Source of the DNA: an uncultured Chitinophagaceae bacterium
Lineage (GTDB): Bacteria > Bacteroidota > Bacteroidia > Chitinophagales > Chitinophagaceae
Direction: 5' to 3'
NCBI GenBank assembly: GCA_936908745.1
Contig: CAKZFX010000011.1
Coordinates: 434,001-498,000, forward strand
Length of the DNA stretch: 64,000 nt
The notes below the pieces were generated by a model, which saw nothing but the letters and a program-made list of their open reading frames with translations, was not told where the DNA came from and ran no database searches. Made by a program: the position numbers and the translations under genes. Positions 9,288 through 18,671 of this stretch are shown here, one piece after another; the stretch's first letter is position 1; each line of letters opens with the position of its first letter.

Positions 9288-10337
9288 ATGAAAATAATAG
9301 AAGATTTCATTAAATGTAAAAGCGAATATTCTGACTTCTGCGATAAATTAAATCATTTGTTAAATTCGATTCTACAAACACATGGTGTTAAGGCACATCA
9401 AATTGTAACAAGGGTTAAGGATGTAGATTCGTTACGGAAAAAAATAGAGGGGAAGGGAGCAAAATATACCAAAGTAACTGATATTACTGACTTGGCAGGA
9501 ATAAGAATCATTACTTATTTTGAGGATGAGGTTGATTTAATAGCTCAAATAATACAGGATGAGTTTATAATTGATCGTAAACACTCAATTGATAAAAGAA
9601 AAATAGATATTGATAGGTTCGGCTACAAATCTCTTCATTATATAGTACAAATATCTAAGTCTAGAAACAAACTTTTAGAATATAAACGCTTTAAAAATTT
9701 TTCTGCGGAAATCCAAATTAGATCAATTTTACAGCACTCTTGGGCAGAAATTGAGCATGACTTAGGATACAAAAGTAAATCTGCTATTCCAGATGTCGCA
9801 AAACGTAGCTTTTATAGAATTTCAGCGCTATTAGAAGTTGCAGATATCGAATTTGTAAACTTAAAAAAATTATTATCCTCCTATAAAGAAGAAATCAAAG
9901 TACAGATTACAGACTTTCCAAATAAATTACAACTTGATCAAGATACACTGCTTGAGTTTATATCATCAAGCCAGCTATTTCAAGATTTAGAAGCCGAAAT
10001 TCAATCAGTTAGTAAAAAACCAGTAACGGGAACATATGGTGAGTTATCAATAGCAATAGAGACATTTAATACGTGTGGCATTCAAACTATAGAAGATTTA
10101 TCTAATAAACTAAAGGAGTATTCAAAAATTTTAATAGGATATGAAAAGATTGTTTCTTCCTCATACGATGGACTTGGAAAGGCTAACGCAATTCACTCCC
10201 TTGCAGTAGTCTTACAAATAGAAAACAATTTAAAAGAGATGTATGAAGACAATTATAGCGAAATGAATTCTTTTGAAGAAGCAAAATCCATTTTGAAATC
10301 TGTGATAGAAGCATGTAATGTAAAAAAAGGTGCTTAA
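9288..10337 (+). CDS. RelA/SpoT-domain nucleotide pyrophosphokinase (small alarmone synthetase type)
   Basis: A 349-residue protein with a RelA/SpoT synthetase domain in residues 30-170. Visible motifs are RVKDVDSLRKKI (42-53), DLAGIRIITYF (69-79), the guanosine-stacking loop YKSLH (113-117) and EIQIRSILQHSWAEIEHDLGY (start 141). No HD hydrolase domain precedes it and no TGS or ACT domain follows. The C-terminal half (170-349) is helical and unrecognised. It probably transfers pyrophosphate from ATP to a guanine nucleotide or, as in toxic relatives, to another acceptor. The gene is clearly AT-richer than both neighbours and stands alone, which suggests horizontal acquisition. No antitoxin gene is evident beside it. 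Confidence 0.8.
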   Translation: MKIIEDFIKCKSEYSDFCDKLNHLLNSILQTHGVKAHQIVTRVKDVDSLRKKIEGKGAKYTKVTDITDLAGIRIITYFEDEVDLIAQIIQDEFIIDRKHSIDKRKIDIDRFGYKSLHYIVQISKSRNKLLEYKRFKNFSAEIQIRSILQHSWAEIEHDLGYKSKSAIPDVAKRSFYRISALLEVADIEFVNLKKLLSSYKEEIKVQITDFPNKLQLDQDTLLEFISSSQLFQDLEAEIQSVSKKPVTGTYGELSIAIETFNTCGIQTIEDLSNKLKEYSKILIGYEKIVSSSYDGLGKANAIHSLAVVLQIENNLKEMYEDNYSEMNSFEEAKSILKSVIEACNVKKGA

Positions 10338-10382
10338 GATTATTATACATTTATTTTCTTTTGCTTTTAGTAACTTCCCCCT

Positions 10383-11945
10383 ATGAAACCCTCCCTTCTC
10401 CTTCTCTTACTCCTCCCCTTCTTCGCCGCCGCACAAGACTGCGACCTCATCATCAGCAACGGCAAGATCATGGACGGCACCGGCAACAACTGGTACTATG
10501 GAACCATCGCCGTGAAAGACGGAAAGATCATTAAGATCGGAAGAGAAATAAACCTCAAAGCCAAACAAACCATTGATGCCAAAGGGCTCATCGTGGCGCC
10601 GGGTTTTATTGATGTGCATACACATCTTGAGGGTGATGAAGCCAAAGACCCCGAAGCCAAAAGCTTTATCTACGATGGCGTCACCACCTGCATCACCGGC
10701 AACTGCGGTTCTTCTGAAACAGACATCAAAAAATACTTATCCTGGATTGATTCATTAAAGCTGTCTATTAACGTAGCTGTGCTCATCGGCCACAATGATG
10801 TGCGCAAAGCCGTAATGGGACGGGCCAACCGTGAAGCCACACCGGAAGAGCTGCAAAAGATGGAAAACATCGTGGACAAAGCCATGCAGGATGGGGCCGT
10901 AGGGCTCTCTACGGGCCTTATCTATATTCCGGGCACTTATACCAAAACGCCCGAGATCGTGGCGCTGGCAAAGATTGCGGCCCGCTACGATGGCGTGTAC
11001 GCCACACATATGCGTGACGAAGGTGACAGTGTGACACAGGCCATTAACGAAGCCTTAACCATCGGGCGGGAAGCAAAGATCCCGGTGGAAATTTCTCACT
11101 TCAAACTCAGCGGTCAACACAACTGGGGGCGCAGCAAAGAAACCGTGCCGATGATTGAGGCCGCCCGCAAAGAAGGTATTGAAGTCACCATTGACCAATA
11201 TCCATACACCGCCAGCAGTACTTCCATCAGCACGTTGTTGCCTGATGATGTATTGGCCGACGGGCAAGATTCGATCCGTGCACGTTTGCAACGGCCGGAC
11301 GTAAGAAAAAAGGTGACCGATCATATCATCGCCCGTTTGAAGAAAAGAAAGTTGAAGCATTTGAACTATGCAGTCGTCGCCTACTTTGCTCCTGATACAA
11401 CGTACAACGGAAAAAGCATTGAGCAGATCAACCTGATGAAAGGAAGAAAACACAAAGTGAAAGCCGAAGCGGAAACCGTGATGGACATCATGATGCAGGG
11501 CGGCGCCAGTGCTGTATTTCATGGCATGAGCGAAGATGATATCAAACGCATCATGCAGTATCCTTTTAATATGTTTGCCAGCGATGCCACTATCCGCATC
11601 CTCGGCGCAGGTATGCCACATCCCCGTGGCTATGGCACCAATGCAAGGGTTTTGGCAAAATATGTAAGAGAAGAAAAAGTGATCTCGCTGGAAGAAGCCG
11701 TACGCCGCATGACCAGCCTGCCTGCACAAAAATTTCAATTAAACGATCGTGGTTTATTAAAAGAAGGCATGGCGGCTGATATCGTGATCTTTGATGAGCA
11801 ACAGGTACAGGATGTTTCCACTTTTACACAGCCGCATGCCTACTCCAAAGGTTTTCATTACGTGATCGTCAATGGCCGCCTTGTTGTGGACAAAGAGAAA
11901 CACAACGGCACCCGCACCGGAAAAGCTTTGTACCATACGAAATAG
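10383..11945 (+). CDS. Exported N-acyl-D-amino-acid deacylase (D-aminoacylase family)
   Basis: A 520-residue amidohydrolase with a signal peptide (residues 1-17, ending PFFAAAQ). The metal-site motifs are FIDVHTHLEGD near 75, THMRDEGD near 205, VEISHFK near 237 and FASDATI near 398. Together with GAVGLSTGLIYIPGTYT they match the D-aminoacylase / N-acyl-D-glutamate deacylase family rather than dihydroorotase. It would release free D-amino acids from N-acylated forms in the periplasm, perhaps from cell-wall material. The C-terminal KEGMAADIVIFDE is the usual composite beta-sandwich strand. It lies 45 bases after the alarmone synthetase and 30 bases before an ABC exporter. Confidence 0.87.
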   Translation: MKPSLLLLLLLPFFAAAQDCDLIISNGKIMDGTGNNWYYGTIAVKDGKIIKIGREINLKAKQTIDAKGLIVAPGFIDVHTHLEGDEAKDPEAKSFIYDGVTTCITGNCGSSETDIKKYLSWIDSLKLSINVAVLIGHNDVRKAVMGRANREATPEELQKMENIVDKAMQDGAVGLSTGLIYIPGTYTKTPEIVALAKIAARYDGVYATHMRDEGDSVTQAINEALTIGREAKIPVEISHFKLSGQHNWGRSKETVPMIEAARKEGIEVTIDQYPYTASSTSISTLLPDDVLADGQDSIRARLQRPDVRKKVTDHIIARLKKRKLKHLNYAVVAYFAPDTTYNGKSIEQINLMKGRKHKVKAEAETVMDIMMQGGASAVFHGMSEDDIKRIMQYPFNMFASDATIRILGAGMPHPRGYGTNARVLAKYVREEKVISLEEAVRRMTSLPAQKFQLNDRGLLKEGMAADIVIFDEQQVQDVSTFTQPHAYSKGFHYVIVNGRLVVDKEKHNGTRTGKALYHTK

Positions 11946-11975
11946 CAGTACGGGTTTTGCAGTAACTTCAATACG

Positions 11976-13757
11976 ATGAAAATACTGTGGAAATACCTCA
12001 AACCTTATCATTGGTGGATCATTCTCTCTCTCGTGCTGGCTGGGCTGGCGCAAATTCTTTCGCTCTATGATCCCGTCATTTTCGGAAATATCATTGATGA
12101 ATATGCGCTCAATCCCGGCAGCAAAACGGAAGAGGAGCTGGTAAGAGGCGTTGCCTTCTGGCTGGCCATCGCCGTGGGCATTGCACTGGCCGCAAGAATT
12201 TTACAGGCTTTCAAAGACTATGTGATGCGCATGGTGGTGCAGAAATTTGGTATGCAGGTGTTCAATGATGGCCTGCGGCAAACATTGCGACTACCTTACC
12301 AGGAATTTGAAGACCAGAGCAGCGGCGAAATATTATCCATCCTGCAAAAAGTAAGAGGCGATACCGAACGGTTTATCACCAACTTTATCAATATTCTTTT
12401 TTCTTCCTTGGTCGGTATCGGATTTCTGATCTGGTATGCATTTACCAAACACTGGGCATTGATCCCGGTTTTTTTAATTGGCGTTGTATTACTTGGTGGC
12501 TTGACAAGCATACTCAGCCGCTCTATCAAAACATTGCAACGTTCGCTGATCCGGCAAAACAGGCAAATGAGCGGCACCATCACCGAATCACTACGCAATA
12601 TTGAACTCGTAAAAAGCTTAGGTCTCACCTATCCTGAAATACGCCGCCTGCGCCAGCATACACAGGAAATCTATGATCTCGAAATGAGCAAGGTGAAAAA
12701 AGTACGAACACTTAGCTTTTTCCAGGGAGCTATTTTGACCGTGCTAAAACAATCCATTCTCTTTATTTTACTGTGGCTCATCTTTCGCAAAGTGTTATCA
12801 CCCGGCGAACTGATCTCGATGCAGTTTATTTCCACTGGTATCATCGGGCCATTGCAAGACCTTGGCGGTATCATTCTCTCCTATCGTGAAGCCGAGGCTT
12901 CGTTGCAATTGTTTAATGAACTGATGTTGAAACAACCGGAGTACCGGCCGGATGAGCCGGTGGATATTGGCGCCATCGAACAGCTTCGTTTTGCCAATGT
13001 GCAATTCCGTCATCGAAATGCAAAGGTAAATGCAATTGAAAATATTTCCTTTGAAGCGGCCCTTGGCGACACTATCGCTTTTGTTGGCCCTTCTGGTTCG
13101 GGCAAATCAACATTGGTAAAACTATTAGTCGGATTATACACACCCGTCTCCGGTGAAATTTTATACGATAATATTTCATCAAGAGATATACGCTATAATC
13201 GTATGCGCAGGCAATTAGGATTTGTAACACAGGACACCCAATTGTTCTCCGGTACCATCCGCGACAATATGAAGTTTGTAAAACCCGAAGCAACCGATGA
13301 AGAGATCTGGTCTGCATTGGAAAAAGCCGCCGCTGCAACCATGGTGCGCAACAGCAGCAATGGCCTGGACACCGTCTTAGGTGAAGGCGGACGAAAATTA
13401 TCAGGTGGAGAAAAACAACGTTTGTCCATTGCAAGAGCTTTATTACGTCAGCCACGCATCCTGATTTTTGATGAAGCCACGTCGGCATTGGATTCGTTGA
13501 CCGAAGAACAGATCACCGAAACCGTTAAAGAGATTTCTGCACGACGCCAGCAGATCACTATCCTGATTGCACATCGTTTGTCAACGATCATGCATGCCGA
13601 TACAATTTATGTATTGGAAAAAGGCCGTGTGGTGGAGCAAGGCCCGCATCACGAGCTGGTAGATAAAAAGGGATTGTACTATGCCATGTGGCGCCAGCAG
13701 ATCGGCGAACGCAAAACATTTGTAACGGCAGAAACAGAAGAGCCGGAAGTCGAATAA
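11976..13757 (+). CDS. ABC exporter, fused permease and ATPase
   Basis: A 593-residue half-transporter of the MsbA/MDR type. Residues 1-320 hold six transmembrane segments (first near YHWWIILSLVLAGLAQ). The ATPase domain has Walker A GPSGSGKST near 371-379, a Q-loop in FVTQDTQLFSGTIRDN, the signature LSGGEKQR, Walker B ILIFDEATSALD and the switch His in LIAHRLST. It should work as a homodimer or with a partner, and no partner half-transporter lies nearby. The substrate is unknown, with lipids, peptides or drugs all possible. Confidence 0.9.
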   Translation: MKILWKYLKPYHWWIILSLVLAGLAQILSLYDPVIFGNIIDEYALNPGSKTEEELVRGVAFWLAIAVGIALAARILQAFKDYVMRMVVQKFGMQVFNDGLRQTLRLPYQEFEDQSSGEILSILQKVRGDTERFITNFINILFSSLVGIGFLIWYAFTKHWALIPVFLIGVVLLGGLTSILSRSIKTLQRSLIRQNRQMSGTITESLRNIELVKSLGLTYPEIRRLRQHTQEIYDLEMSKVKKVRTLSFFQGAILTVLKQSILFILLWLIFRKVLSPGELISMQFISTGIIGPLQDLGGIILSYREAEASLQLFNELMLKQPEYRPDEPVDIGAIEQLRFANVQFRHRNAKVNAIENISFEAALGDTIAFVGPSGSGKSTLVKLLVGLYTPVSGEILYDNISSRDIRYNRMRRQLGFVTQDTQLFSGTIRDNMKFVKPEATDEEIWSALEKAAAATMVRNSSNGLDTVLGEGGRKLSGGEKQRLSIARALLRQPRILIFDEATSALDSLTEEQITETVKEISARRQQITILIAHRLSTIMHADTIYVLEKGRVVEQGPHHELVDKKGLYYAMWRQQIGERKTFVTAETEEPEVE

Positions 13758-13764
13758 CTTTTAA

Positions 13765-14102
13765 GGCCACGGGGAAGCAGAGATGTGCAGAGAATATTAT
13801 ATTTTACCGCTGAGAACAAGAGAAAAAGAGTCTCGCAGAGATAGAGAGATTTTACCGCAAACCCGCCTGTCGGCAAGCAGGGGCGCAATGACGCAATGGT
13901 TTCTTTGTGATTCTTTGTGTCTTTGTGGGACATTTCTTTACCGCAAGGACGCTAAGGCGCTAAGATGACGACCTTATGTATTTCTTAGCGAGAACTAGGG
14001 GCCTGTCTGCTCCGAATGAGTCACGGAGTCTTTCGGACCGATAGGCAGGTTTGTGAGAGAAAAAACTCCGTGACTCTCCTTCTCTCAGCGGCACTCTGTG
14101 GC
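13765..14102. repeat. Composite intergenic repeat region, copy B
   Basis: A 345-base gap between convergent genes, made of repeat words with no credible gene. ACCGCTGAGAAC, CTCGCAGAGATAG, TTCTTTGTGTCTTTGTGG and ACCGCAAGGACGCTAAGGCG belong to the same vocabulary as the other copies. A GC-rich near-palindrome lies at 13863-13885, and a larger inverted unit at 14001-14050 has CCTGTCTG and GATAGGCAGG ends. The repeat runs to the base before the stop codon of the minus-strand gene. Confidence 0.65.
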
Positions 14103-15626
14103 CTATAATCCTTCAAACCATTTCTTATTACTGATCTGTTTTACTGCCTCCAGGTCATTCTCATTCAACCCGGAAAGAAAACTTTTGTACGATGATAAAT
14201 TATTGGAAACGCCGGAACAATAAGAATTGAAAACATTATACACCGCCGTTTTCGCTTGCGTAGTCAATGCAGCAACGCAAGGTAACACCTGGTTCCAGTT
14301 GCCCGCTACTTTTCCCTTTGCATCATTGTAAACAGGACAGCTCACCCGCTGGCCAGCTATCAGCATACGGTTGCTCTCATTTTCTGCCTGGTTATAAAAC
14401 AGGCGTTGCTGTTCATTATAATAACGCTCCTTTTCTCCATACGCTTTTTTTGCTTGTGCCACTTCTGTTTCAGCGTTGACAGCCAACTGCCGGGCATTTG
14501 CTTTCTTTTGATCGTATGCCGGTTTAATTACAGCAACGGCATCGGCCTGTTGTTTGGGCAGATCGGCTTTTAACTGGAAGATCTCCGCCGCCAATGTTTT
14601 ATTCCATGCTTCCAGTTTGCTTATTTGTGGATCCACCGATTCTTTATACTCCTGGATGGTTCCTTCCAACGCAAGGATTTCTTTTGCAAGAAAAGTTTGC
14701 TTGTTGATAAGCGCCGCTTTCAACGAGTCTGAAAGGCCTGCTTTATTCAGTTGCTGATCTGTCTGCAACTTCTCCTGTCTGTTCGCAGCCAATTCTTTCT
14801 CCAATGCTGGCAGGAAGCCGGCGCGGTCTGCTTTCAGCTTATTTAAATTTTGTTCATTAGCGGCAATCCTGTTATTCTTTTGTTGCTGGGCTTGTTCATT
14901 CTCTTTTTTTACCCGTTGCCTTTCTTTTTCCGCTTCCTGTTGAAATTCCTTTTCGTAACGGATTTCCCTTGCCTTATAAATAGCTACCTTATCCTGCGCA
15001 ATCAAAACATCAATTGCATATTTCATCAACAGCTCTGCCCAATTATCGTGTTTGCTTTTAGCGTCGGCAAAAACTTTTGTTTCGTAGCTCTTTCCGTGGG
15101 CGGTTATTTCCTGGCAAAGCTTAGCATTGGCGTCTTCCAATTGTTTGATGGCATTTTTTTTCGCCAAAACATCTTTATCTCCTTTCTCCAGGTTTTGCAA
15201 CTGCACTTTCTTCACCGCCATTCTTTCTGAGAAAGATTGGCGCACCGCTTCCAGTTCCGAAGTAGTTGCAGGAACTGCATACCCTTTTACTTCCCCTAAA
15301 TGTTGTTGAAAATTGATGCCTTGCTTTTCTAATTCCGTTTTCCAGCGGTTGCATTCGCTGCAGCGGGCGCCGAGTTTCATATCGGAAATAAGATTGTCCC
15401 GTTCCTTTGCCATCGCCGCCAGCTCATCCCTGGCCTTTTGTATCTTGGCCTGCCAGGCACTTTCCAGCGCCGGTAAATCGGCTTTATGCTGCTGAATCCT
15501 GAGCCGGTTGCTTTCAATAGAAGCCGCTTTGCTTTCAACGCTTGTTACATCGCCGATACCAACCGTTTGCGAAAAAGAATAAAGAGCGGCAAAAAGCAAC
15601 AGCGTTGCGCCTGCTAATTTTTTCAT
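14103..15626 (-). CDS. Exported coiled-coil protein of unknown function
   Basis: A 507-residue protein with a signal peptide (residues 1-19, ending LYSFSQ) and long Lys/Glu/Gln-rich heptads (residues about 25-420) that predict extended coiled coil. A Cys pair occurs in GARCSECNRWKTELEKQG near residue 87, with further Cys residues near the C-terminus (QRVSCPVYND, LPCVAAL, NSYCSGV). The CSxC pattern also appears in both small exported proteins encoded just upstream in the same operon, suggesting a shared disulfide- or metal-dependent structure. I do not recognise the family. It follows the 168-residue gene by 8 bases. Confidence 0.7.
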   Translation of the reverse strand: MKKLAGATLLLFAALYSFSQTVGIGDVTSVESKAASIESNRLRIQQHKADLPALESAWQAKIQKARDELAAMAKERDNLISDMKLGARCSECNRWKTELEKQGINFQQHLGEVKGYAVPATTSELEAVRQSFSERMAVKKVQLQNLEKGDKDVLAKKNAIKQLEDANAKLCQEITAHGKSYETKVFADAKSKHDNWAELLMKYAIDVLIAQDKVAIYKAREIRYEKEFQQEAEKERQRVKKENEQAQQQKNNRIAANEQNLNKLKADRAGFLPALEKELAANRQEKLQTDQQLNKAGLSDSLKAALINKQTFLAKEILALEGTIQEYKESVDPQISKLEAWNKTLAAEIFQLKADLPKQQADAVAVIKPAYDQKKANARQLAVNAETEVAQAKKAYGEKERYYNEQQRLFYNQAENESNRMLIAGQRVSCPVYNDAKGKVAGNWNQVLPCVAALTTQAKTAVYNVFNSYCSGVSNNLSSYKSFLSGLNENDLEAVKQISNKKWFEGL

Positions 15627-15634
15627 CCTGTATT

Positions 15635-16141
15635 TTAATTATCAAATGGATCAGCCTCTGCGTTGTATAAATCCTTGAGGTATAAAAAAGCTTTCTTGAT
15701 GCGGTTAAAATTTTCCGGGTCATTATCAAGAAAGAGGAATTTCATATTTTTCTCATTCCAAAAGCCTTCACTGTCGCTCGTGGTTTTCATCGAACTATTG
15801 TTGGGAATAAAAATATTAATGGTCCTTACGGTTGATTTGGTGGTGAACAGATCTATATCCCTGATATATTTTGGATTAAACCGGTAGGTTGCCGAATACG
15901 ATCGGCCGTCAGATATATCATACGAAAAATAAACTTCGATCAGTCCGCCTGTTTCTTTTATATAGGCGTTCCTCATTTTGCGCCCGGTGCAATTGCTGCA
16001 AAAGGGTTCGGGTTGCCCGATGATCGCTTTTATCTTTTTATCAAGATAGCTGATCGTTTCGTCCTTGGTCAGCGTCACGTCCTGTGCAAAAACGCTTATG
16101 CTTACCGTAAAAAGTGCTGTTAAAAAGAATATTTTTTTCAT
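15635..16141 (-). CDS. Small exported protein with CSNC motif, paralogue 2
   Basis: A 168-residue protein with a signal peptide ending SVFAQ at residue 19. It is clearly homologous along its full length to the gene just upstream: shared blocks include TISYLDKKIKAIIGQ, AYIKETGGLIE, TYRFNPKYI and LFLDNDPENF. A Cys pair (FCSNC) sits near residue 47. Family unknown. It is encoded 9 bases after its paralogue and 8 bases before the coiled-coil gene, so the three form an operon read leftwards. Confidence 0.72.
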   Translation of the reverse strand: MKKIFFLTALFTVSISVFAQDVTLTKDETISYLDKKIKAIIGQPEPFCSNCTGRKMRNAYIKETGGLIEVYFSYDISDGRSYSATYRFNPKYIRDIDLFTTKSTVRTINIFIPNNSSMKTTSDSEGFWNEKNMKFLFLDNDPENFNRIKKAFLYLKDLYNAEADPFDN

Positions 16142-16150
16142 TGCTATTGT

Positions 16151-16654
16151 TTAGTCGCCAAAAGGATCGGCCTCTGCTTTGTATAAATCTTTAAGATATA
16201 AAAAGGCCTTTTTGATCTTTTTAAAATTATCAGGATCATTATCCAAAAAAAGAAAACTCATATTCTTGTCTTTCCAGAAACTGCTGTAATCACTGGTGGT
16301 TTTCATCCCGCTGTTGTTGGAAATAAAAATATTAATGCTTCTTACCGTTGCGTTTGATCCCATCAGGGTGATACCATCAATGTATTTAGGATTGAAACGA
16401 TAAGTGCATGACCAGCTTCGGCCGCTGCCCATTTCCTGTGAATAATAAATCTCTATCAGCCCATCTGCTTCTTTTATATAAGCATTCAGCAGTTTGTCAC
16501 TGCAACTGCTGCATGAAGGTTCTTTCTGGCCAATCACAGCTTTTATTTTATTATTGAGGTAGCTGATCGTTTCGGCTTTGGTCAGTGTGGGGTCTTGGGC
16601 AAATGTGGTCTCGACAGCACTTACTAATAACAGCAACACAAACATCTTTTTCAT
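16151..16654 (-). CDS. Small exported protein with CSSC motif, paralogue 1
   Basis: A 167-residue protein with a signal peptide ending TTFAQ at residue 20. The mature part is closely similar to the next gene (KAETISYLNNKIKAVIGQ, NAYIKEADGLIEIYYS, FLFLDNDPDNFKKIKKAF) and carries a CSSC pair near residue 48. It looks like a tandem duplicate. It is the first gene of a three-gene minus-strand operon. I do not recognise the family and cannot assign a function. Confidence 0.72.
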   Translation of the reverse strand: MKKMFVLLLLVSAVETTFAQDPTLTKAETISYLNNKIKAVIGQKEPSCSSCSDKLLNAYIKEADGLIEIYYSQEMGSGRSWSCTYRFNPKYIDGITLMGSNATVRSINIFISNNSGMKTTSDYSSFWKDKNMSFLFLDNDPDNFKKIKKAFLYLKDLYKAEADPFGD

Positions 16655-16760
16655 GGGCGAATAGTTTGGATAAAAATACCCGCTTTGCTGAAGCTATATT
16701 GTACCCTTTTTACGGTACACGATTTTTAAAATAAAAGCATTGCTTTATCGTTACAGTGTT

Positions 16761-17792
16761 ATGAAATCCACCATACTGTTTTTTTGCCTGTTTGGTTTTT
16801 ATACAATTGCCAGCGGTCAGCAAATCTTTTTTACTTCCCCTGTGCCCCAGAAAAAAGATGACCGCCGCTTTTATTCGTCTATACGAATGCAGAATGATCT
16901 GCTGCTTTTCAATGCCAACGATTATTATCTCTATGCCTATGATAAGAATACACAGCAATTAAAGTGGAGCTACTATCTCAACTGGAAATCTGACCGGGCG
17001 CCGTTTATTGTTAACAACCAGGTTTGGTGTCAAACAACCGAAAACGAAATGGTGCGTCTCAATGCGGCAACAGGCGATACGTTAACGCCTCTTCCGATGG
17101 CTTATGTGTTAACAACACCATTTATTAAAAACAACAAAGCTTATTTTACCTGCCTTTTTTATGGCGGTTCGCTAACCTGTTATGACCTGGTTGCCGATTC
17201 CGTGCAATGGAATAAGTTTATCGCTCATGGTTGCGAAAAACAAGCTTACTTTTTTGCCGACAGGATTATTGCCAATGCAGAAGGCTACAACTGGATCGCT
17301 TTTGATTATAACGGAAATTTCAAAGACAAGGAATGTGAAGGAAAAGAATATAATTTTCCCGGGGAACTGCCATGTGCGGAGCAATTTGGTTTGCTTACCC
17401 ATGATAATAAGAAGTTCAACAGCGAACTGTTAGAAAACGGGTACGATTATCGTGAGCCGGATGTCCTGCGCACAAGTTCAAACACTTTTATCCTTTCAAC
17501 AGAACATTTGATGGTCATAGGCGACAAACTAAAAATAAAGGAAGAGATTGCAATCTCTTCCCTTGGCGATTCATTGGAAATAGGTGGTTATTTTAAAATC
17601 CTAAGTGCTACTAATAAAGAAATAAGTTTTATCCACAGCAATCATTTTTTCCGCTACGATCTTCCCGCTAAAAAACTGGTAAAAGATATTGACCTCACAA
17701 ATTATATTCCTCACCAGGCATTGCTAGAAGAAAATCGCTTATGGATGATCGCTGAAAAAGATGGTTTGTTATACGGAATGCTGGTACAATAA
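16761..17792 (+). CDS. Exported beta-propeller (PQQ-repeat-like) protein
   Basis: The start is set at the ATG at 16761, which gives a clean signal peptide (MKSTILFFCLFGFYTIASGQ). A TTG 21 bases upstream in the same frame would only add residues before it. The 343-residue product has repeated blocks such as YLYAYDKNTQQLKWSYYL and LTCYDLVADSVQWNKFI, with the D...W pattern of PQQ-like or outer-membrane-assembly-type propeller blades. No enzyme motif is visible. It is divergent from the CSxC operon and convergent with the next gene. Confidence 0.65.
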   Translation: MKSTILFFCLFGFYTIASGQQIFFTSPVPQKKDDRRFYSSIRMQNDLLLFNANDYYLYAYDKNTQQLKWSYYLNWKSDRAPFIVNNQVWCQTTENEMVRLNAATGDTLTPLPMAYVLTTPFIKNNKAYFTCLFYGGSLTCYDLVADSVQWNKFIAHGCEKQAYFFADRIIANAEGYNWIAFDYNGNFKDKECEGKEYNFPGELPCAEQFGLLTHDNKKFNSELLENGYDYREPDVLRTSSNTFILSTEHLMVIGDKLKIKEEIAISSLGDSLEIGGYFKILSATNKEISFIHSNHFFRYDLPAKKLVKDIDLTNYIPHQALLEENRLWMIAEKDGLLYGMLVQ

Positions 17793-17814
17793 CGAAAACC
17801 CCGCAACCTCCCTC

Positions 17815-18597
17815 TTAATAATATTCAAACGTTCTTTCATAACGTGTATATACCCGTTCATCTTTGGCTTCGCCGGGTGAATAGAACATCTCCTCGCATT
17901 TCGTCCAGTTCTTATTTTTATCATAGGAATAATCATAATCAGTGATCCAGTCCAGCTTTTTTTCCTGATTAAACTTTTCTTTGCGGTCGCGGTCACCATT
18001 CTTATTATACGCATAGGTTTCATGCGTTGAAAACTTACGGTAAGTTTCTGCATCGTCCATATAGGTTTTTTTGCTTACCTGCCCGGTGGCATTGTACTCA
18101 AACAGGTCACGATACCTATACAGTGTTTTGCTGGAACCAAAATACTTAGACTCAATTATCCTGTTATTGCTCAATGAAAACTGTTCTTTGATATCGCCGC
18201 TTTCATTTTTAACAAGGATAGCATTACTGCCATAATTAAATAAACGTATGTAGGGTTGTGAATAACGGACCTTCACATGTACTTTATTCAGTTTTCCATT
18301 TGCGTATTCATAACGATATACATAGTTCTCCGATTCGATATAGCCCAGTTCAACCACAGTCTTTTGGGTCAGGCGCCCGCTTTCGTCAAACTCGTAGGTA
18401 TAACGGAATTTCTTTTCATCATCGTCAACCCTGCCTTTACGGTCGGTTGAGACTTTTGTTTCCACGATGCGCTTTACTTTTCCTTTTACATTCATATCTG
18501 CAAGGGAAAATGCTTCATGTGCATATTCAAACTGTGCAAAAGCAGGAACGGCGCTCCATAAAAAGAGTGCAAAGAGAAAAAAGATGGAAGGCTTCAT
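17815..18597 (-). CDS. Exported YD-repeat-like protein
   Basis: A 260-residue protein. I chose the ATG at 18597 because it opens the signal peptide MKPSIFFLFALFLWSAVPAF. The mature part has Tyr/Asp-rich units such as YTYEFDESGRLTQKTV, YEYANGKLNKV, FEYNATGQVSKKTY and YAYNKNGDRDRKEKF, spaced 30-50 residues apart, as in YD/RHS-like extracellular repeats. The Tyr-rich C-terminus ends FEYY. The function is unknown. It is separated from the response regulator by a short spacer on the same strand. Confidence 0.65.
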   Translation of the reverse strand: MKPSIFFLFALFLWSAVPAFAQFEYAHEAFSLADMNVKGKVKRIVETKVSTDRKGRVDDDEKKFRYTYEFDESGRLTQKTVVELGYIESENYVYRYEYANGKLNKVHVKVRYSQPYIRLFNYGSNAILVKNESGDIKEQFSLSNNRIIESKYFGSSKTLYRYRDLFEYNATGQVSKKTYMDDAETYRKFSTHETYAYNKNGDRDRKEKFNQEKKLDWITDYDYSYDKNKNWTKCEEMFYSPGEAKDERVYTRYERTFEYY

Positions 18598-18671
18598 GGT
18601 GTTGTGGTTATACAACTAAAGATAAAACCCCGCCCGGCCGGCCGGCAATACCCCAAAAGAGGTACATGTTC

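Noticed and set aside
11055..11738. A 227-codon open frame on the minus strand opposite the D-aminoacylase
   Set aside because: It is antisense to a gene with clear catalytic motifs, has His/Phe-rich composition typical of a shadow frame and matches no family.
13765..14102. Possible CRISPR array
   Set aside because: The repeated words are short, degenerate and unevenly spaced, with no conserved spacer length and no cas genes.
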